Shown here: piece by piece, positions 9,988 through 22,157 of the stretch
How positions within the stretch are numbered: position 1 is the stretch's first letter
How the letters are laid out: the number at the start of each line of letters is the position of its first letter
Assembly (NCBI RefSeq): GCF_035594125.1
Contig: NC_087193.1
Coordinates: forward strand, 569,501-633,500
DNA length: 64,000 bases
From: Scylla paramamosain
Lineage: Eukaryota; Arthropoda; Malacostraca; Decapoda; Portunidae
Reading direction: 5' to 3'
Notes under the pieces: generated by a model
Told to the model about the DNA's origin: nothing
The model's database searches: none
Seen by the model: the letters and a program-made list of their open reading frames with translations, nothing else
Program-made: the position numbers and the translations under genes

Positions 9988-11870
9988 GGCTTTTTTTTTT
10001 TTATGTAGGAGGGACACTGGCGAAGGACAACAAAATCCCCCCCCAAAAAAAAAAAAAGCCCACTGAGATGCCAGTCCTAGAAAAGGGTCCAAAGCGGTAG
10101 TCAAAAAATTGAAGGATAAGTGTCTTGAAACCTCCCTCCTGAAGGAGGCAGGCAGAGAGTTCCAGAGTTTATCAGAGAAAGGGATGAATGATTGAGAATA
10201 CTGGTTAACTCTTGCATTAGAGAGGTGGACAGAATAGGGGTGAGAGAAAGAAGAAAGTCTTGTGCAGCGATGCCGCGGGAGGAGGGGAGGCATGCAGTTA
10301 GCAAGATCAGAAGAGCAGTTAGCATGAAAATAGCGGTAGAAGACAGCTAGAAATGCAACATTGCGGCGAGAGAGAGAGAGAGAGGCTGAAGACAGTCAGT
10401 TAGAGGAGAGGAGATGATGTGACGAAAAGCTTTTCATTCCACCCTGTCTAGAAGAGGAGTATGAGTGGAACCCCTCCAGACATATGAAGCATACTCCATA
10501 CATGGACGGATAACGCCCTTATACAGAGTTAGCAGCTGAGGGGGTGAGAAAAACTGGCGGAGACGTCTCAGAACCCCATAGAAGCTGTTTTAGCTAGAGA
10601 TGAGATGTGAAGTTCCCAGTTCAGATTACAAGTAAAGGACAGACCGAGGATGTTCTGTGTAGGAGAGGGGGACAGTTGAGTGTCACTGAAGAAGAGGGGA
10701 TAGTTGTATGGAAGGTTGTGTCGAGTTGACAGATGGAGGAATTGAGTTTTTCAGGCATTGACAATACCAAGTTTGCTCTGCCCCAGTCAGAAATTTTAAA
10801 AAGATCAGAAGTCAGGCGTTCTGTGGCTTCCCTGCGTGAAATGTTTACTTTCTGAAGGGTTGGATGTCTATGAAAAGATGTGGAAAAGTGCAGGATAGTA
10901 TCACCAGCATAGGAGTGGATAGGACAAGAAGTTTGGTTTAAAAAATTATTGATGAATAATAAGAGAGTGGGTGACAGGACAGAACCCTGAGGAACACCAC
11001 TGTTAACAGATTTAGGAGAAGAACAGTGACCGTCTACCACAGCAGCAATACAACAGTCAGAAGGAAACTTGAGATGAAGTTACAGAGAGAAGGATCGAAA
11101 CCGTGAAAGGGTAGTTTGGAAATCAAAGCTTTGTGCCAGTCTCTATGAAAAGCTTTTGATATATCCAAGGCAACAGCAAAAGTTTCCCCAAAATCTCTAA
11201 AAGAGGATAACCAAGACTCAGTAAGGAAAGCCAGAAGATCATCAGAAGAGCAGCCTTGACAGTACCCATACTGGCGATCAGATAGAAAGTCGTGAAGTGA
11301 TAGATGTTTAAGAATCTTCCTGTTGAGGATAAATTCAAAAACTTTAGATAGGCAGGAAATTAAAGCAATAGGACGGTAGTTTGAGGGATTAGAACGGTCA
11401 CCCTTTTTAGAAACAGGTTGAATGTAGGCAAACTTCCAGCAAGAAGGAAAGGTAAATGTTGACAGACAAAGTTGAAAGAGTTTGACTAGGCAAGGTGCAA
11501 GCATGGAGGCACACTTTCGAAGAACAATAGGAGGGACCCCATCAGGTCCATAAGCCTTCCGAGGGTTTAGCCCAGCGAGGGAATGGAAAACTTCTTTATA
11601 AATATTTTTAATAGGTAGCATGAAGTAGTCAGAGGCTGAAGCAGAGGGAGGACCAACCCCTGAATCGTCCAAGGTAGAGTGTTTAGCAAAGGTTTGAGGG
11701 AAGAGTTCAGCTTTAGTGATAGATGTGATAGCAGTGGTGCCATCTGGTTAAAATAAAGGAGGGAAAGAAGAAGAAGCAAAGTTATTGGAGATATTTTTGG
11801 CTAGATGCCAGAAATCACGAGGGGAGTTAGATCTTGAAAAGTTTTGACACTGGCATGAAAGCGTACTTTT
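9988..11870 (-). mobile_element. Jockey-like LINE (copy B), reverse transcriptase to poly(A) tail
   Basis: The poly(T) at 9991-10002 is the poly(A) tail on the minus strand. Going upstream, the conserved tail block 'gtaggagggacac', the ORF2 C-terminus and the RT (11672-11034, 11040-10621) follow in order. RT landmarks include [34 protein letters not shown] and [12 protein letters not shown]. The catalytic box is YAGD, so one essential aspartate is lost. Several frameshifts are present and the endonuclease is absent. Confidence 0.9.
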
Positions 11871-12168
11871 CTCACTCTTTTTCTCGACTTAAACCTTCCA
11901 AACCTTGGTTTAACACAGCTTGTTCTCGTGCTACACATGATAGAGAGGTGGCCCACAAAAAGTACTTGAGCCTTCCATCAGCAGAATCTCATGCATTTTA
12001 TATTTCTGTCTGAAACCATGCCAAGTCTGTTCTCCAACTAGCCAAAAATCCCTTCATTAACAGAAAGTGTCAAAATCTTTCAATATCTAACTCCCCTCTT
12101 GACTTCTGGTTTCTAGTCAAAAACATCTGCAATGACATTGCTTCTTTTTCCTTCCTTCCTTTTTTTCA
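11857..12168 (+). mobile_element. Inverted 5' segment of jockey-like LINE copy B
   Basis: The same LINE family in the opposite orientation, covering the linker upstream of the RT: 'ccaaaccttggtttaacac' through 'ttctggtttctagtc' to 'ttttttcaac'. It overlaps the start of the minus-strand segment by about 110 element bases and stops where (CA)n begins. The layout is that of a 5'-inverted LINE insertion. Confidence 0.8.
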
Positions 12169-12169
12169 A

Positions 12170-12170
<1 letters not shown>

Positions 12171-12209
<39 letters not shown>

Positions 12210-12279
12210 TATTATTATTATTATTATTATTATTTATTGACCGTCAACATCCCTTACAAATTTACACTTAATTACATAC

Positions 12280-12351
<72 letters not shown>

Positions 12352-12385
12352 ATTCACCCTCTGTTCTTACCTAATTGTATTTACA

Positions 12386-12471
<86 letters not shown>

Positions 12472-12521
12472 TATTGACCGTCAGCATCCCTTACAAATTT
12501 ACACTTAATTACATACGATTG
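12171..12521 (+). repeat. Duplicated block (CA)n-(TTA)n-LINE 3' end, with (TG)n between
   Basis: The order (CA)n, (TTA)n, 'tttattgaccgtcaacatccc', 'ttacacttaattacatacgattg' occurs at 12171-12283 and again at 12391-12521. A (TG)n tract (12283-12350) and a 40-bp unique link lie between. The second copy continues into the full LINE tail; the first is only its last 60 bp. Confidence 0.9.
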
Positions 12522-13200
12522 GTCCATAACATAATGACAAATAATTCCTCATATATGCCCATAAAACTTCATATTTCAACAAATAATGCATCACTGTTAG
12601 CAGTTAACCGAAAGAAGAGAAAAAGGAACTAAATTATTTACGTTAAAAACCAATAAAACACTACTTTTCAACTGATAAAACTGAAAAAAAAATATCCTAT
12701 AAAAAACAATAATCTTCAAATAAACTGTAACAATTTACATGCGTACTAAACAAAATAAAAGGGAATAACATTAAAAAACATTAACTTAAAACTTAATCAA
12801 ACTAACCTAATATAAAAAAAAAAGTTGTAAATAAAAACTATTCTAAAAAGATAAATCTCAAGTAAAACTAATCCAAAACTTAATTACACACGCATCAATA
12901 CACACAAGAAAAAATATTAAAATTAGTTAAATCACAATTAAACATCCCCTAATTAACTACATAAAAGTATTATTTACACTCAAAAAGCTATTGATATACT
13001 GCCAAGATCTTATATATTATCTCACATATCAGAGCATCACTATACTTATCTGAGAACAGCTCAGCAATAGTGGAAAAACTGTAGGTGTCTCTCAGTTGTT
13101 GTGTTAGTGTACAATATTGAACCACATGTACCTCTGTCTGTATCTGACCACACACACATGTCCTGTCCTCTACCGGCAATCTTCCTCTACCCCTTCTGTT
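12472..13200 (-). mobile_element. LINE 3' end with (TAA)n tail, I/Nimb-like
   Basis: On the minus strand an ORF2 C-terminus (13179-12988) carries CVCGQIQTEVHVVQYC, the Cys/His motif found near the end of many LINE ORF2 proteins. About 500 bp of AT-rich 3' untranslated sequence follows and ends in (TAA)n. TAA-repeat tails are typical of the I group. The RT and endonuclease are missing. Confidence 0.6.
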
Positions 13201-13227
13201 CCACCTTCAATTGCCAGTGAATGTGCC

Positions 13228-13230
<3 letters not shown>

Positions 13231-13264
<34 letters not shown>
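13231..13264 (+). repeat. (CA)n microsatellite
   Basis: About 17 CA units that separate the LINE C-terminus from a GC-rich island. Confidence 0.9.
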
Positions 13265-13267
<3 letters not shown>

Positions 13268-13268
<1 letters not shown>

Positions 13269-13520
13269 ACCTGGGGTGGTGCGCGGCGTGAGGCCCCGCG
13301 GCGTCCTGCACGAAGGGCGGCATCCCCGGCCTGAAGGACCTGAGGCACGCCGCCATGGCCAGCAGGTGTTGCAGGAGAGGGCACGTGTGAGCAGGTGTGA
13401 TCAGGTGTGGCGAGGCAGCGCGGCGCCGTGTTCCTCTTCCTCCTCCTGTGTCTCGCGTTGCAGCAGCAGTAGCAGCAGCACTAGCAGCAGCAGACCACAG
13501 CAGCTGATCCGGCTTGCTTT
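13268..13520. other. GC-rich island, possible exon remnant
   Basis: Markedly GC-rich compared with its AT-rich surroundings. One plus-strand frame after a TGA reads CTKGGIPGLKDLRHAAMASR and then ends at a TGA (near 13387). It is followed by a CAG/CAC trinucleotide tract. No family was recognised, and the frame is too short to separate from chance. Confidence 0.25.
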
Positions 13521-14093
<573 letters not shown>

Positions 14094-14148
14094 TTGTGCC
14101 CTATTTTTACTAATCTACCTATGACTCTGAGTTTGTGCATTGAATTGT

Positions 14149-14150
<2 letters not shown>

Positions 14151-14190
<40 letters not shown>
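14151..14190 (+). repeat. (TG)n microsatellite
   Basis: About 20 TG units in otherwise unremarkable sequence. Confidence 0.9.
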
Positions 14191-14192
<2 letters not shown>

Positions 14193-14373
14193 AGAGGAAG
14201 TTCATGACATAATGCCTCGAGTTACAAAAAAAATAACACAGGTCTTAACAAACATGACTATCTAACCACACGGAGTTACCTAATGTGACCTTTCCCTTCC
14301 TGCCCTCGCCCTTCCCCAAGGCTCAACCCCTCACGACACACGACCACCGCACATATGCTCGATTAATCATGCT

Positions 14374-14474
<101 letters not shown>

Positions 14475-15329
14475 CAGAGGTGTATAGGAAGGAGAGACAG
14501 AAGGAGAAGCACTAAAAGGAGGGAGAAAGACGAGCACGGTAGCGATGATAATGACTGCTGCTGTATTTATAATTATCATTTCTATCATCAATGACAACTG
14601 TCGTACACACATACACACACACTATCGCTAAGATGGTATATTTGTCACGGCTGGTTTCCTGGGCGGCGACTTGCAACATTGTTATATTATAAGACGAGTG
14701 AAAAAAAACTGAAAACACACACACACTCCCTCCGCCTCCCCTGGTCCCCTGCACTCCCGCCGCCCTTCCTCCCCGTCGCAAGCTTTCATGGTGCTCAGTA
14801 AATCCCGCGTGAGGAACAAGTGAGTGCTCTGAGGACACTCGGCTGCCAAGAGACGGTCACCAACTTTTTTGGATGGCATGATTTGTTTTCTGTGTAGACT
14901 CGCCGTGAATTATCAATAAGGCACTCAATGGGTTTCTGGGTTAATTTCTTCCCGTGCTGCAGGATGGACAGGTTGGGTTGTGTGCTGTGGTGGTGGTGCA
15001 GCACGTGTAGATGTAGATGTAGATGCGGAGCTACAGTCTTTGTATTCACTGCATACGCAACACACGGGAGGGTTCACACAGGCGGCGCCATACGCGATGA
15101 GTCCCCATCGCTCCAAAGTTCTTTTAATCTCACCTACCACTACTTTCACGCCATGACTGATGCTCCCACAAGTCCACAATACTTAATCTTATCTTATCAT
15201 CGTTGTGAATGTGAATGTTTACATAAAAATCGACAGCAGTAATTCTTATTGAACTTTTAGCACTGCATGAACACAAGGAGGGGAAATACTGTGTTTAAAT
15301 ATATCTTCTTTACCCAAGACCGAGTTAGG
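14475..15329. other. Interval without recognised features
   Basis: Moderate GC content and short open frames on both strands, none recognised. It includes a short 'gatgta' run near 15007-15026. Confidence 0.45.
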
Positions 15330-15409
15330 GTTCCCGTGGCCCAGTGGATAGAGTGACGGCCTTACAAACAACGAGTGCTGCACGCCAGCGTTCAAATCCC
15401 ACTAGGAAC
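15330..15409 (+). repeat. tRNA-derived SINE-like unit
   Basis: An 80-nt segment with tRNA-like layout: GTTCCCGTGGCCCAGTGGAT resembles an acceptor arm plus A box, and CGTTCAAATCCCACTAG resembles a B box. The end AGGAAC pairs with the GTTCC start. The anticodon arm is not convincing. An A/T-rich (TAAA)n-like tail follows. It is probably a SINE head, not a working tRNA. Confidence 0.6.
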
Positions 15410-15540
15410 TTATATAAAATAATAAATAAACAAATAAATAAATAGCAGTAAAAAATATTCACATTAAATTAACATTTATTTAATATATTAATATGAACAT
15501 AAGACGGGGAAATAGGCTAACTTTGCAAAATATTAGTTGG

Positions 15541-15600
15541 GTCTTCGTGGCCCAGTGGGTAGAATGATTAGCTTTAAAATTGGAGTGAGGGAACATGCAA
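15541..15600 (+). repeat. Second, truncated tRNA-like SINE head
   Basis: GTCTTCGTGGCCCAGTGGGT repeats the A-box half of the unit at 15330 with a few changes. The B-box half is absent. Confidence 0.5.
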
Positions 15601-15689
15601 AATTTTAAAAGAGCATCCACTCCATTCACCATGTGTGCCTAACAAACACACAGCGGTAAGGGAGCTGCCTGGGGAGCTGCCTTCCCCAC

Positions 15690-15822
15690 CCCTCGTCCTA
15701 CCCTGGTCCTACAAAGACCACCAAACTGACTCACTCAGGCAGGTAAGGAATATGACAGGTTAGCATTAGGATTAACATAGGATTAGGAGAGAGTCAGTTT
15801 AGTGGTCCACGTAGTTGCCATG
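15690..15822 (+). repeat. Array module 1, copy 1
   Basis: Contains 'gaccaccaaactgactcac' and, 60-80 bp on, 'gagagagtcagtttagtgg'. These are complementary and give module 1 its internal inverted repeat. The centre carries AGGTTAGC and GGATTAGG motifs. Confidence 0.8.
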
Positions 15823-16070
15823 GTAAGGAGGAGGAGGAGGAGAAGAAGAAGGCAGCAGCCCCACCAGCTGTAGCAGAGGCAGTAGCAGAAGACCACCACC
15901 AACAAGCAGAGAAAGAAGAAGGAACACCACCGGCAGCAGCAGCAGCAACAGAGGAAGAGGACCACCACCACCAGAGGACCACACCACCAGAGGACAACCA
16001 TCACCACCAGCAAAGGAAGAAGAAGGACCACCACCACCAGCAGCAGAGGAAGAAGAAGGACCACAGCAGC

Positions 16071-16140
16071 AAGTAACCAGAAGTTGATGTGTTTATCCTC
16101 CGAAGGGTTGACCTGGGATTTATCACACATCAGAAGGACC
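16071..16140 (+). repeat. Array module 2, copy 1
   Basis: Reads 'taaccagaagttgatgtg', 'ttatcctccgaagggttgac', then 'gggatttatcacacatcag'. It is flanked directly by GAA/CCA triplets. Confidence 0.85.
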
Positions 16141-16445
16141 AGCAGAGGAAGAAGAAGAAGGACCACCACCACCACCAACAGCAGAAGAAGAAGAAGGATC
16201 ACCACCACCAGCAGAGGAAGAAGAAGGACCACCACCACCACCACCACCACCAGTGGACAACCATCACCACCAGCAGCAGCAGAGGAAGAAGAAGGGCCAC
16301 CACCAGCAGCAGCAGAGGAAGAAAAAGAAGGACCACCACCAGCATAGGAAGAAGAAGACACCAGCAGAGGAAGAAGAAGAAGACATTAGCAGAGGAAGAA
16401 GAAGAAGAAGGACCACCACCAGCAAAGGAAGAAGAACCACCGCAT

Positions 16446-16510
16446 CAAGTAACCAGAAGTGTTATCATCCTCCGAAAGGTTGACCTGGGATTTATCACAC
16501 ATCAGAAGGA
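16446..16510 (+). repeat. Array module 2, copy 2 (variant)
   Basis: Same core as the other copies with 'gtgttatcatcctccgaaag'. It is an extra copy not separated from the previous one by module 1. Confidence 0.85.
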
Positions 16511-17726
16511 CCACCACCACCAGCAGAGGAAGAAGAAGAAGAAGGACTGCCAACACCACCACGAGCAGAGGAAGAAGAAGGAGGACCGCCACCACCAGCA
16601 GAGGAAGAAGCACACACCACCACCACCACCAGCAGAAGAAGAAGAAGGACAACCACCACCACCAGCAGAGGAAAGGAACCACCAACGCAGCAGCACCAGA
16701 AGAAGAAGAAGAAGAAGAAGAAGAAGACCAACAGCAGCAGCAGCAGCAGCAGAAGAAGAAGACCACCACCACCACCACCAGCAGAGGAAGAAGAAGAAAG
16801 ACCACCAGCAGAAGAAGAGGAAGAACCACCAACGCAGCAGCAGAAGAAGAACCAACAGCAGCAGCAGAAGAAGAGGAAGAACAACGAACAGCAGCAGAAG
16901 AAGAAGAAGAAGAAGGACTACCACCACCAGTAGAAGAAGAGGAAGAACCACCACCACCAACAGCAGCAGAGGAAGAAGAGGAAGAACCACCACCACCGCC
17001 AGCAGAAGAGGAAGAACCACCACCACCACCAGCAGAGGAAGAAGAAGGATCACCATCATCACCGCCAGCAGAAGAAGAAGAACCACCACCGCTAGCAGTG
17101 GAAGAAGAAGAACCACCACCACCAGCAGAGGAAGAAGAAGAAGGACCACCACCGCCAGCAGAAGAGGAGGAAGAACCACCACCACCAGCAGCAGAGGAAG
17201 AAGAAGAAGGACCACCACCAACAGCAGCAGCAGAAGAAGAAGAAGAAGAAGAAGAAAAGAAGAAGGACCTCCACCAGCAGCAGCAGCAGCAGCAGCAGCA
17301 GAGGAAGAAGAAGAAGAAGGACCACCACCACCACCAGTGGAAGAAGAGGAAGAATCACCAACAGCAGCAGAGGAAAAAGAGGAAGAACCACCACCAGCAG
17401 AGAAAGAAGAAGAACCACCAGCAGCAGCAGCAGAAGAAGAGGAAGAACCACTAACAGCAGCAGCAGTAGAAGAAGAAAAGAAGAAGAACCAGCAGCAGCA
17501 GCAGCAGAGTAAGAAGAAGGATCACCATCACCACCAGCAGCAGCAGAGGAAGAAGGGCCACCACAACTTCCGGCAGCAGAAACAGCAGCAGAGGAAGAAG
17601 AAGGACCAGCAACAGCAGCAGCAGAGAAAGAAGCAATGCCACCACCACCACTACCAGCAGCAGAGGAAGAAGCAGTACCATCACTACCAGCAGCAGAGAA
17701 AGAAGAACGACCACCGCCACTACCAC

Positions 17727-17843
17727 CTCCCCGCCTCTCGTCCCATCCTGGGAACTACATGGACCACCAAACTGATTCACTCCGGCAGATTAGGAATAGG
17801 CTAACATAGGATAGAGTCAGTTGGTGGTCCACGAAGTTGCCAG
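17727..17843 (+). repeat. Array module 1, copy 2
   Basis: The left arm is 'gggaactacatggaccacc' and the right arm 'gtggtccacgaagttgcc'. These are reverse complements with a few mismatches, about 55 bp apart. Confidence 0.9.
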
Positions 17844-18004
17844 GAGAAGAAGGAGAAGGAGAAGGACCACCACCACCACCACCACCACCGCCAGCAGAGG
17901 AAGAAGAAGGTGGTGGTGGTGAAGAAGAAGGTGGTGGTGCCGCCACTACCACCACCACCACCACTACCACCACCACCACCAGCAGATGAAGAAGGACCAC
18001 AGCA

Positions 18005-18072
18005 GCAAGCAACCAGAAGCTGATGTGTTATCCTCCGAAGGGTTGACATGGGATTTATCACACATCAGAAGG
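18005..18072 (+). repeat. Array module 2, copy 3
   Basis: Core 'ttatcctccgaagggttgac' present, 160 bp after module 1 copy 2. Confidence 0.9.
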
Positions 18073-19131
18073 ACTAGCAAAGGAAGAAGGGGCAACACCA
18101 CCACCAACAGCAAAAGAAGAAGAAGAAGAAGAAGAAGAAGAAGAAGAAGAGGAAGGACAAGCAGCAGGAGCAGCAGAGGAAGAAGAAGGACCATCACCAC
18201 AAACAGCGGCAGCAGAGGAAGAAGGACCACCACAACCAGCAGCGGCAGCAGAGGAAGATGAAGGACCACCAGCAGAGGAAGAAGAAGAACGACCACCAAC
18301 ACCACCACCAGCAGAGGAAGAAGAAGGACTACCACCACTACTGGGAGAGGAAGAAGGAGGGCCACCACCACCAGCAGAGGAAGCACACACCACCACCACC
18401 ACCTCCACCAGTAGAAGAAGAGGAAGAACCACCAAGAGCAGCAGCAGCAGAAGAAGGACCACCACTAGCAGCAGCAGCAGCAGAGGAAGAAAAAGAAGGA
18501 CCACCAGCACCACCACCACCACCAGAGAAAGAAGAAGGACCAGCAGTAAGAGCAGCAGAGCAGCAACAGCAGAAGGACCACCACCACCACCGCCAGCAGA
18601 AGAGGAAAAACCACCTCCACCAGCAGAAGAAGAAGAAGAAGGAACATTATCACCACCAGCAGCAGAAGAAGAGGAAGAACCACCAACAGCAGCAGCAGAA
18701 GAAGAAGAAGAGGAAGAAGGACCAGTAGCAGCAGCAGCAGCAGCAAAGAAGAAGAAGAAGGACCACCACCACCAACTGTAGCAGAGGAAGAAGAGGATGA
18801 ACCACCAGCAGAGGAAGAACAACCACCACCAACAGCAGCAGCAGAAAAAGAAGATAAACCAACAACAGCACCAGCAGAAGAAGAAGGACCACCACCAGCA
18901 GCAGCAGCAGCAGAGGAAGAAGAAGGACCACCATCACCACCAGCAGCAGCAGAGGAAGAAGGAGCACCCCAGCTCACCACCAGCAGAAGCAGCAACAGAG
19001 GAAGAAGAATCACCAGCAGCAGCAGCAGAAGAAGAAGAAGAAGGAGCACCACCACCAGCAGCAGAGGAAGAAGCAGTACCATCACCACCAGCAGTAGAGG
19101 AAGAAGAACGACCACCACCACCACCACCACC

Positions 19132-19275
19132 ACCCCCCCCGCCTCTTGTCCAATCCTGGGAACTGCATGGACCATCAAACTGACTCACTCAGGCAGGTTA
19201 GGAATAGGCTAACATAGGTTAGGTCAGGTTAGGATAGATAGGATAGAGTCACTTGGTGGTCCACGAAGTTGCCAG
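19132..19275 (+). repeat. Array module 1, copy 3, with TTAGG-like centre
   Basis: Inverted arms as in copy 2. The centre reads CAGGTTAGGAATAGG and ATAGGTTAGGTCAGGTTAGG, i.e. four TTAGG motifs, the arthropod telomere unit, in about 45 bp. Confidence 0.9.
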
Positions 19276-19970
19276 GAGAAGAAGGACCACCAGCAGCAAC
19301 AGAGGAAGAAGAAGAAGAGGAAGACCACCACCACCAACAGCAGCAGAGGAAGAAGAGAAAGAACCACCACCACCTGCAGCAGAGGAAGAAGAAGAACCAC
19401 CACCAACAGCAGCAGCAGAAAAAGAGGAAGAAGAAAGACAATCACCACCACCAGGAACTGCAGCAAGGAAGAAAAACCACCACCATCAGCAGCAAAGGAA
19501 GAAAAGGACCACAGCCACCAGCAGCAAAGGCAAAGGAAGAAAAAGAAGGACCATCACCATCAGCAGAGGAAGAAAAAGGACCACCACCACCACCAGCAGA
19601 GGAAGAAGAAGAAGTAGGACCACCATCACCTCCACCAGCAGTAGCAGAGGAATAGGAAGAAGGACCACCACCACCTCCACCAGCAGCGGCAGAAGATGAA
19701 GAAGGATCACCACCACCACCACCACCACCAACAGAGGAAGATGAAGAAGGACCACCACCACCACCAGCAGAGGAAGAAGAAGGATAACCACCACCACTAT
19801 CACCACCACCACCACCACCAGAGGAAGAAAAGGAAGGACCACCACCACCACCACCAGTAGAGGAAGAAGAAGAAGGACCACCATAACCACCACCACCAAC
19901 AGGGGAAGAAGAAGAAGGACCACCGCCACACCAGCAGCAGAGGAAGAAGAAGAAGAAGGACCACAGCAGC

Positions 19971-20038
19971 AAATAACCAGAAGTGATGTGTTATCCTCCG
20001 AAGGGTTGACCTGGGATTTATCACACATCAGAAGGACC
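19971..20038 (+). repeat. Array module 2, copy 4
   Basis: Core identical in order to copy 3 ('gtgatgtgttatcctccg'). Confidence 0.9.
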
Positions 20039-20532
20039 ACCACCACCAGCAGAGGAAGAAGAAGGACCAGCTGCAGCAGAGGAAGAAGAAGGAGCACCCC
20101 CACCAGCAACAGAAAGATGAAGGACTACCAGCAGCAGAGGAAGAAGCAGCACCACCACCACCAGCAGAGGAAGAAGAACGACCACAACCACCACCACCAG
20201 CAGAGGAAGAAGGACCACCACCGTCACCACCACTACCACCAGCAGAGGAAGAAGAAAAAGGACCACCACCATCACCAGCAGTAGAAGAAGGAAGAAGAAG
20301 AAGGACCACTACCAGCATCAACAGAGGACGAAGAAGCACCACTACCATCAGAGGAAGAAAAAGAAGGACCACCACTGACAGAAAAGAAGAAGAAGGATCA
20401 CCACCATCAGCAGCCGAGGAAGAAAAAGAAGGACCACCACTACCACCACCAGAGGAAGAAAAAGAAGGACCACCACCGACAGAAAAGAAAAAGAAGGATC
20501 ACCACCGTCAGCATCAACAGTAACAGGAGAAG

Positions 20533-20572
<40 letters not shown>

Positions 20573-20599
20573 GCGGCAGCAGACGCAGCAGCAGAAGCA

Positions 20600-20856
20600 G
20601 AAGAAGAAGAAGAAAAAAAAAAGAAGAAAAAGAATAATAATAATAAGAAGAAGAAGAAGAAAAAAAAAAAAAGAAGAAAAACAATAATAATAATAAGAAG
20701 AAGAAGAAGAAGAAGAAAAGAAGAAGAAGAAGAAGAAGAAGAAGAAAAAGAATAATAATAATTATAATGATAATAAAGATAATAATAATAAAAATAAGAA
20801 GAAGAAGAAGAAGAAACAAAGAAAAAGAAGAAGAAGAAGAAGAAGAAGAAGAAGAA

Positions 20857-20903
<47 letters not shown>

Positions 20904-21105
20904 AGAAGAAGAAGAAGAAGAAGAAAAGAAAAAGAAAAAAAGAAGAAGAAAAAGAAGAAGAAGAAGAAGAAGAAGAAGAAGAAGAAGAAGAAGAAGAAGA
21001 AGAAGAAGAAGAAGAAGAAGAAGAAGAAGAAAAAGAAGAAAAAAAGAAGAAAAAGAAAAAGAAAAAGAAAAAGAAGAAGAAGAAAAAAAAGAAGAAGAAG
21101 AAGAA
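20600..21105 (+). repeat. 500-bp purine-only tract (GAA/AAT)
   Basis: Almost uninterrupted GAA triplets with AAAA runs and a few AAT/TAAT patches on the plus strand. Long GAA tracts can form triplex DNA; whether this one does is inference. Confidence 0.9.
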
Positions 21106-21390
21106 CCAGCAGCAGCAGCAGCAGCAAAGGAAGAAGGACCACCATCGCCACCAGCAGCAGTAGAGGAAGAAGGACCACCACAAACAGCTGCAGCAGCAGA
21201 GGAAGAAGAAGGACCAGCACTATCAGCAAAAGAAAGATGAAGGATCACCAGCAGCAGAGAAGGAAGCAGCACCATCACCACCAGCAGCAGAGGAAGAAAA
21301 ATGACCACCACCACCACCAACAGCAGAGGAAGAAGCAGTACCACTAACACCAGCAACAGAGGAAGAAGAATGACAACCACCACCACCACC

Positions 21391-21550
21391 TCCCCGCCTC
21401 TCGTCCCATAATGGGAACTACATGGACCACCAAATTTACTCACTCAGGTAGGTTAGGAATAGGCTATGACTCACTCAGGCAGGTTAGGAATAGGTTAGGG
21501 CAGGTTAGGATAGATAGGATGGAGTCACTTGGTGGTCCACGAAGTTGCCA
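21391..21550 (+). repeat. Array module 1, copy 4, with internally duplicated centre
   Basis: The inverted arms are kept. The 'actcactcagg' plus 'aggttaggaatagg' block occurs twice in a row, so the centre has been tandemly duplicated. Confidence 0.9.
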
Positions 21551-22157
21551 GAAGAAGGAGGAGGAGAGGGAGGAGCAAGAAAGGAAGAAGGACCACCAGC
21601 AGCAGCAGAGGAAGAAGAAGAAGGACTAACACCACCACCACCAACAGGAAGAAGAAGAAGGACCACAACCAGCAGCAGCAGCAGAGAAAGAAGAAAGATC
21701 ACCACCACCAGCAGAGCAAGAAGAAGAAGGACCACCACCATCACCAGCAGAGGAAGAAGAAGAAGGACCACCACCACCACAACCACCACCACTACCACCA
21801 CCAGAGGAAGAAGAAGAAGGACCACCACCACTACCGCCACCAGCAGAGGAGGAAGAAGAAGGAGCACCACCACCAGCAGCAGCAAAGGAAGAAGAACGAC
21901 AATCACCACCAACAGCAACAGCAGCAGAGGAAGATGGACCAGCAGCAGCAGCAGCAGCAGCAGCAGATGAGGAAGAAGAAGGACCACCAGCAGCAGCAGA
22001 GGAAGAAGAAGGACAAGCAGCAGCAGCAGCAGCAGTGGAAGAAAGAACACCATCAGCAGCAGAGGAAGAAAAGTGACCACCACCACCATCAGCAGACAAA
22101 GAAAAAGAAGGACCACCACCACCACCAGCCCCGGTAGAACCTCTGAAGTGGAAGTGG

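Noticed and set aside
15330..15409. A functional tRNA gene
   Set aside because: The A and B boxes look right but the anticodon arm does not form well and the acceptor stem has mismatches; a SINE head is more likely.
16089..17804. A 571-codon open frame rich in Lys, His, Gln and Arg, and overlapping long frames on both strands
   Set aside because: The plus strand lacks T, so stop codons cannot occur in any plus frame, and the minus frames are similarly poor in stops. All frames are open at once, the sequence is triplet repeat, and modules carry stops. No domain or start context supports a protein.
19195..19245. Interstitial telomere array
   Set aside because: Only four spaced TTAGG words occur; there is no perfect tandem run.
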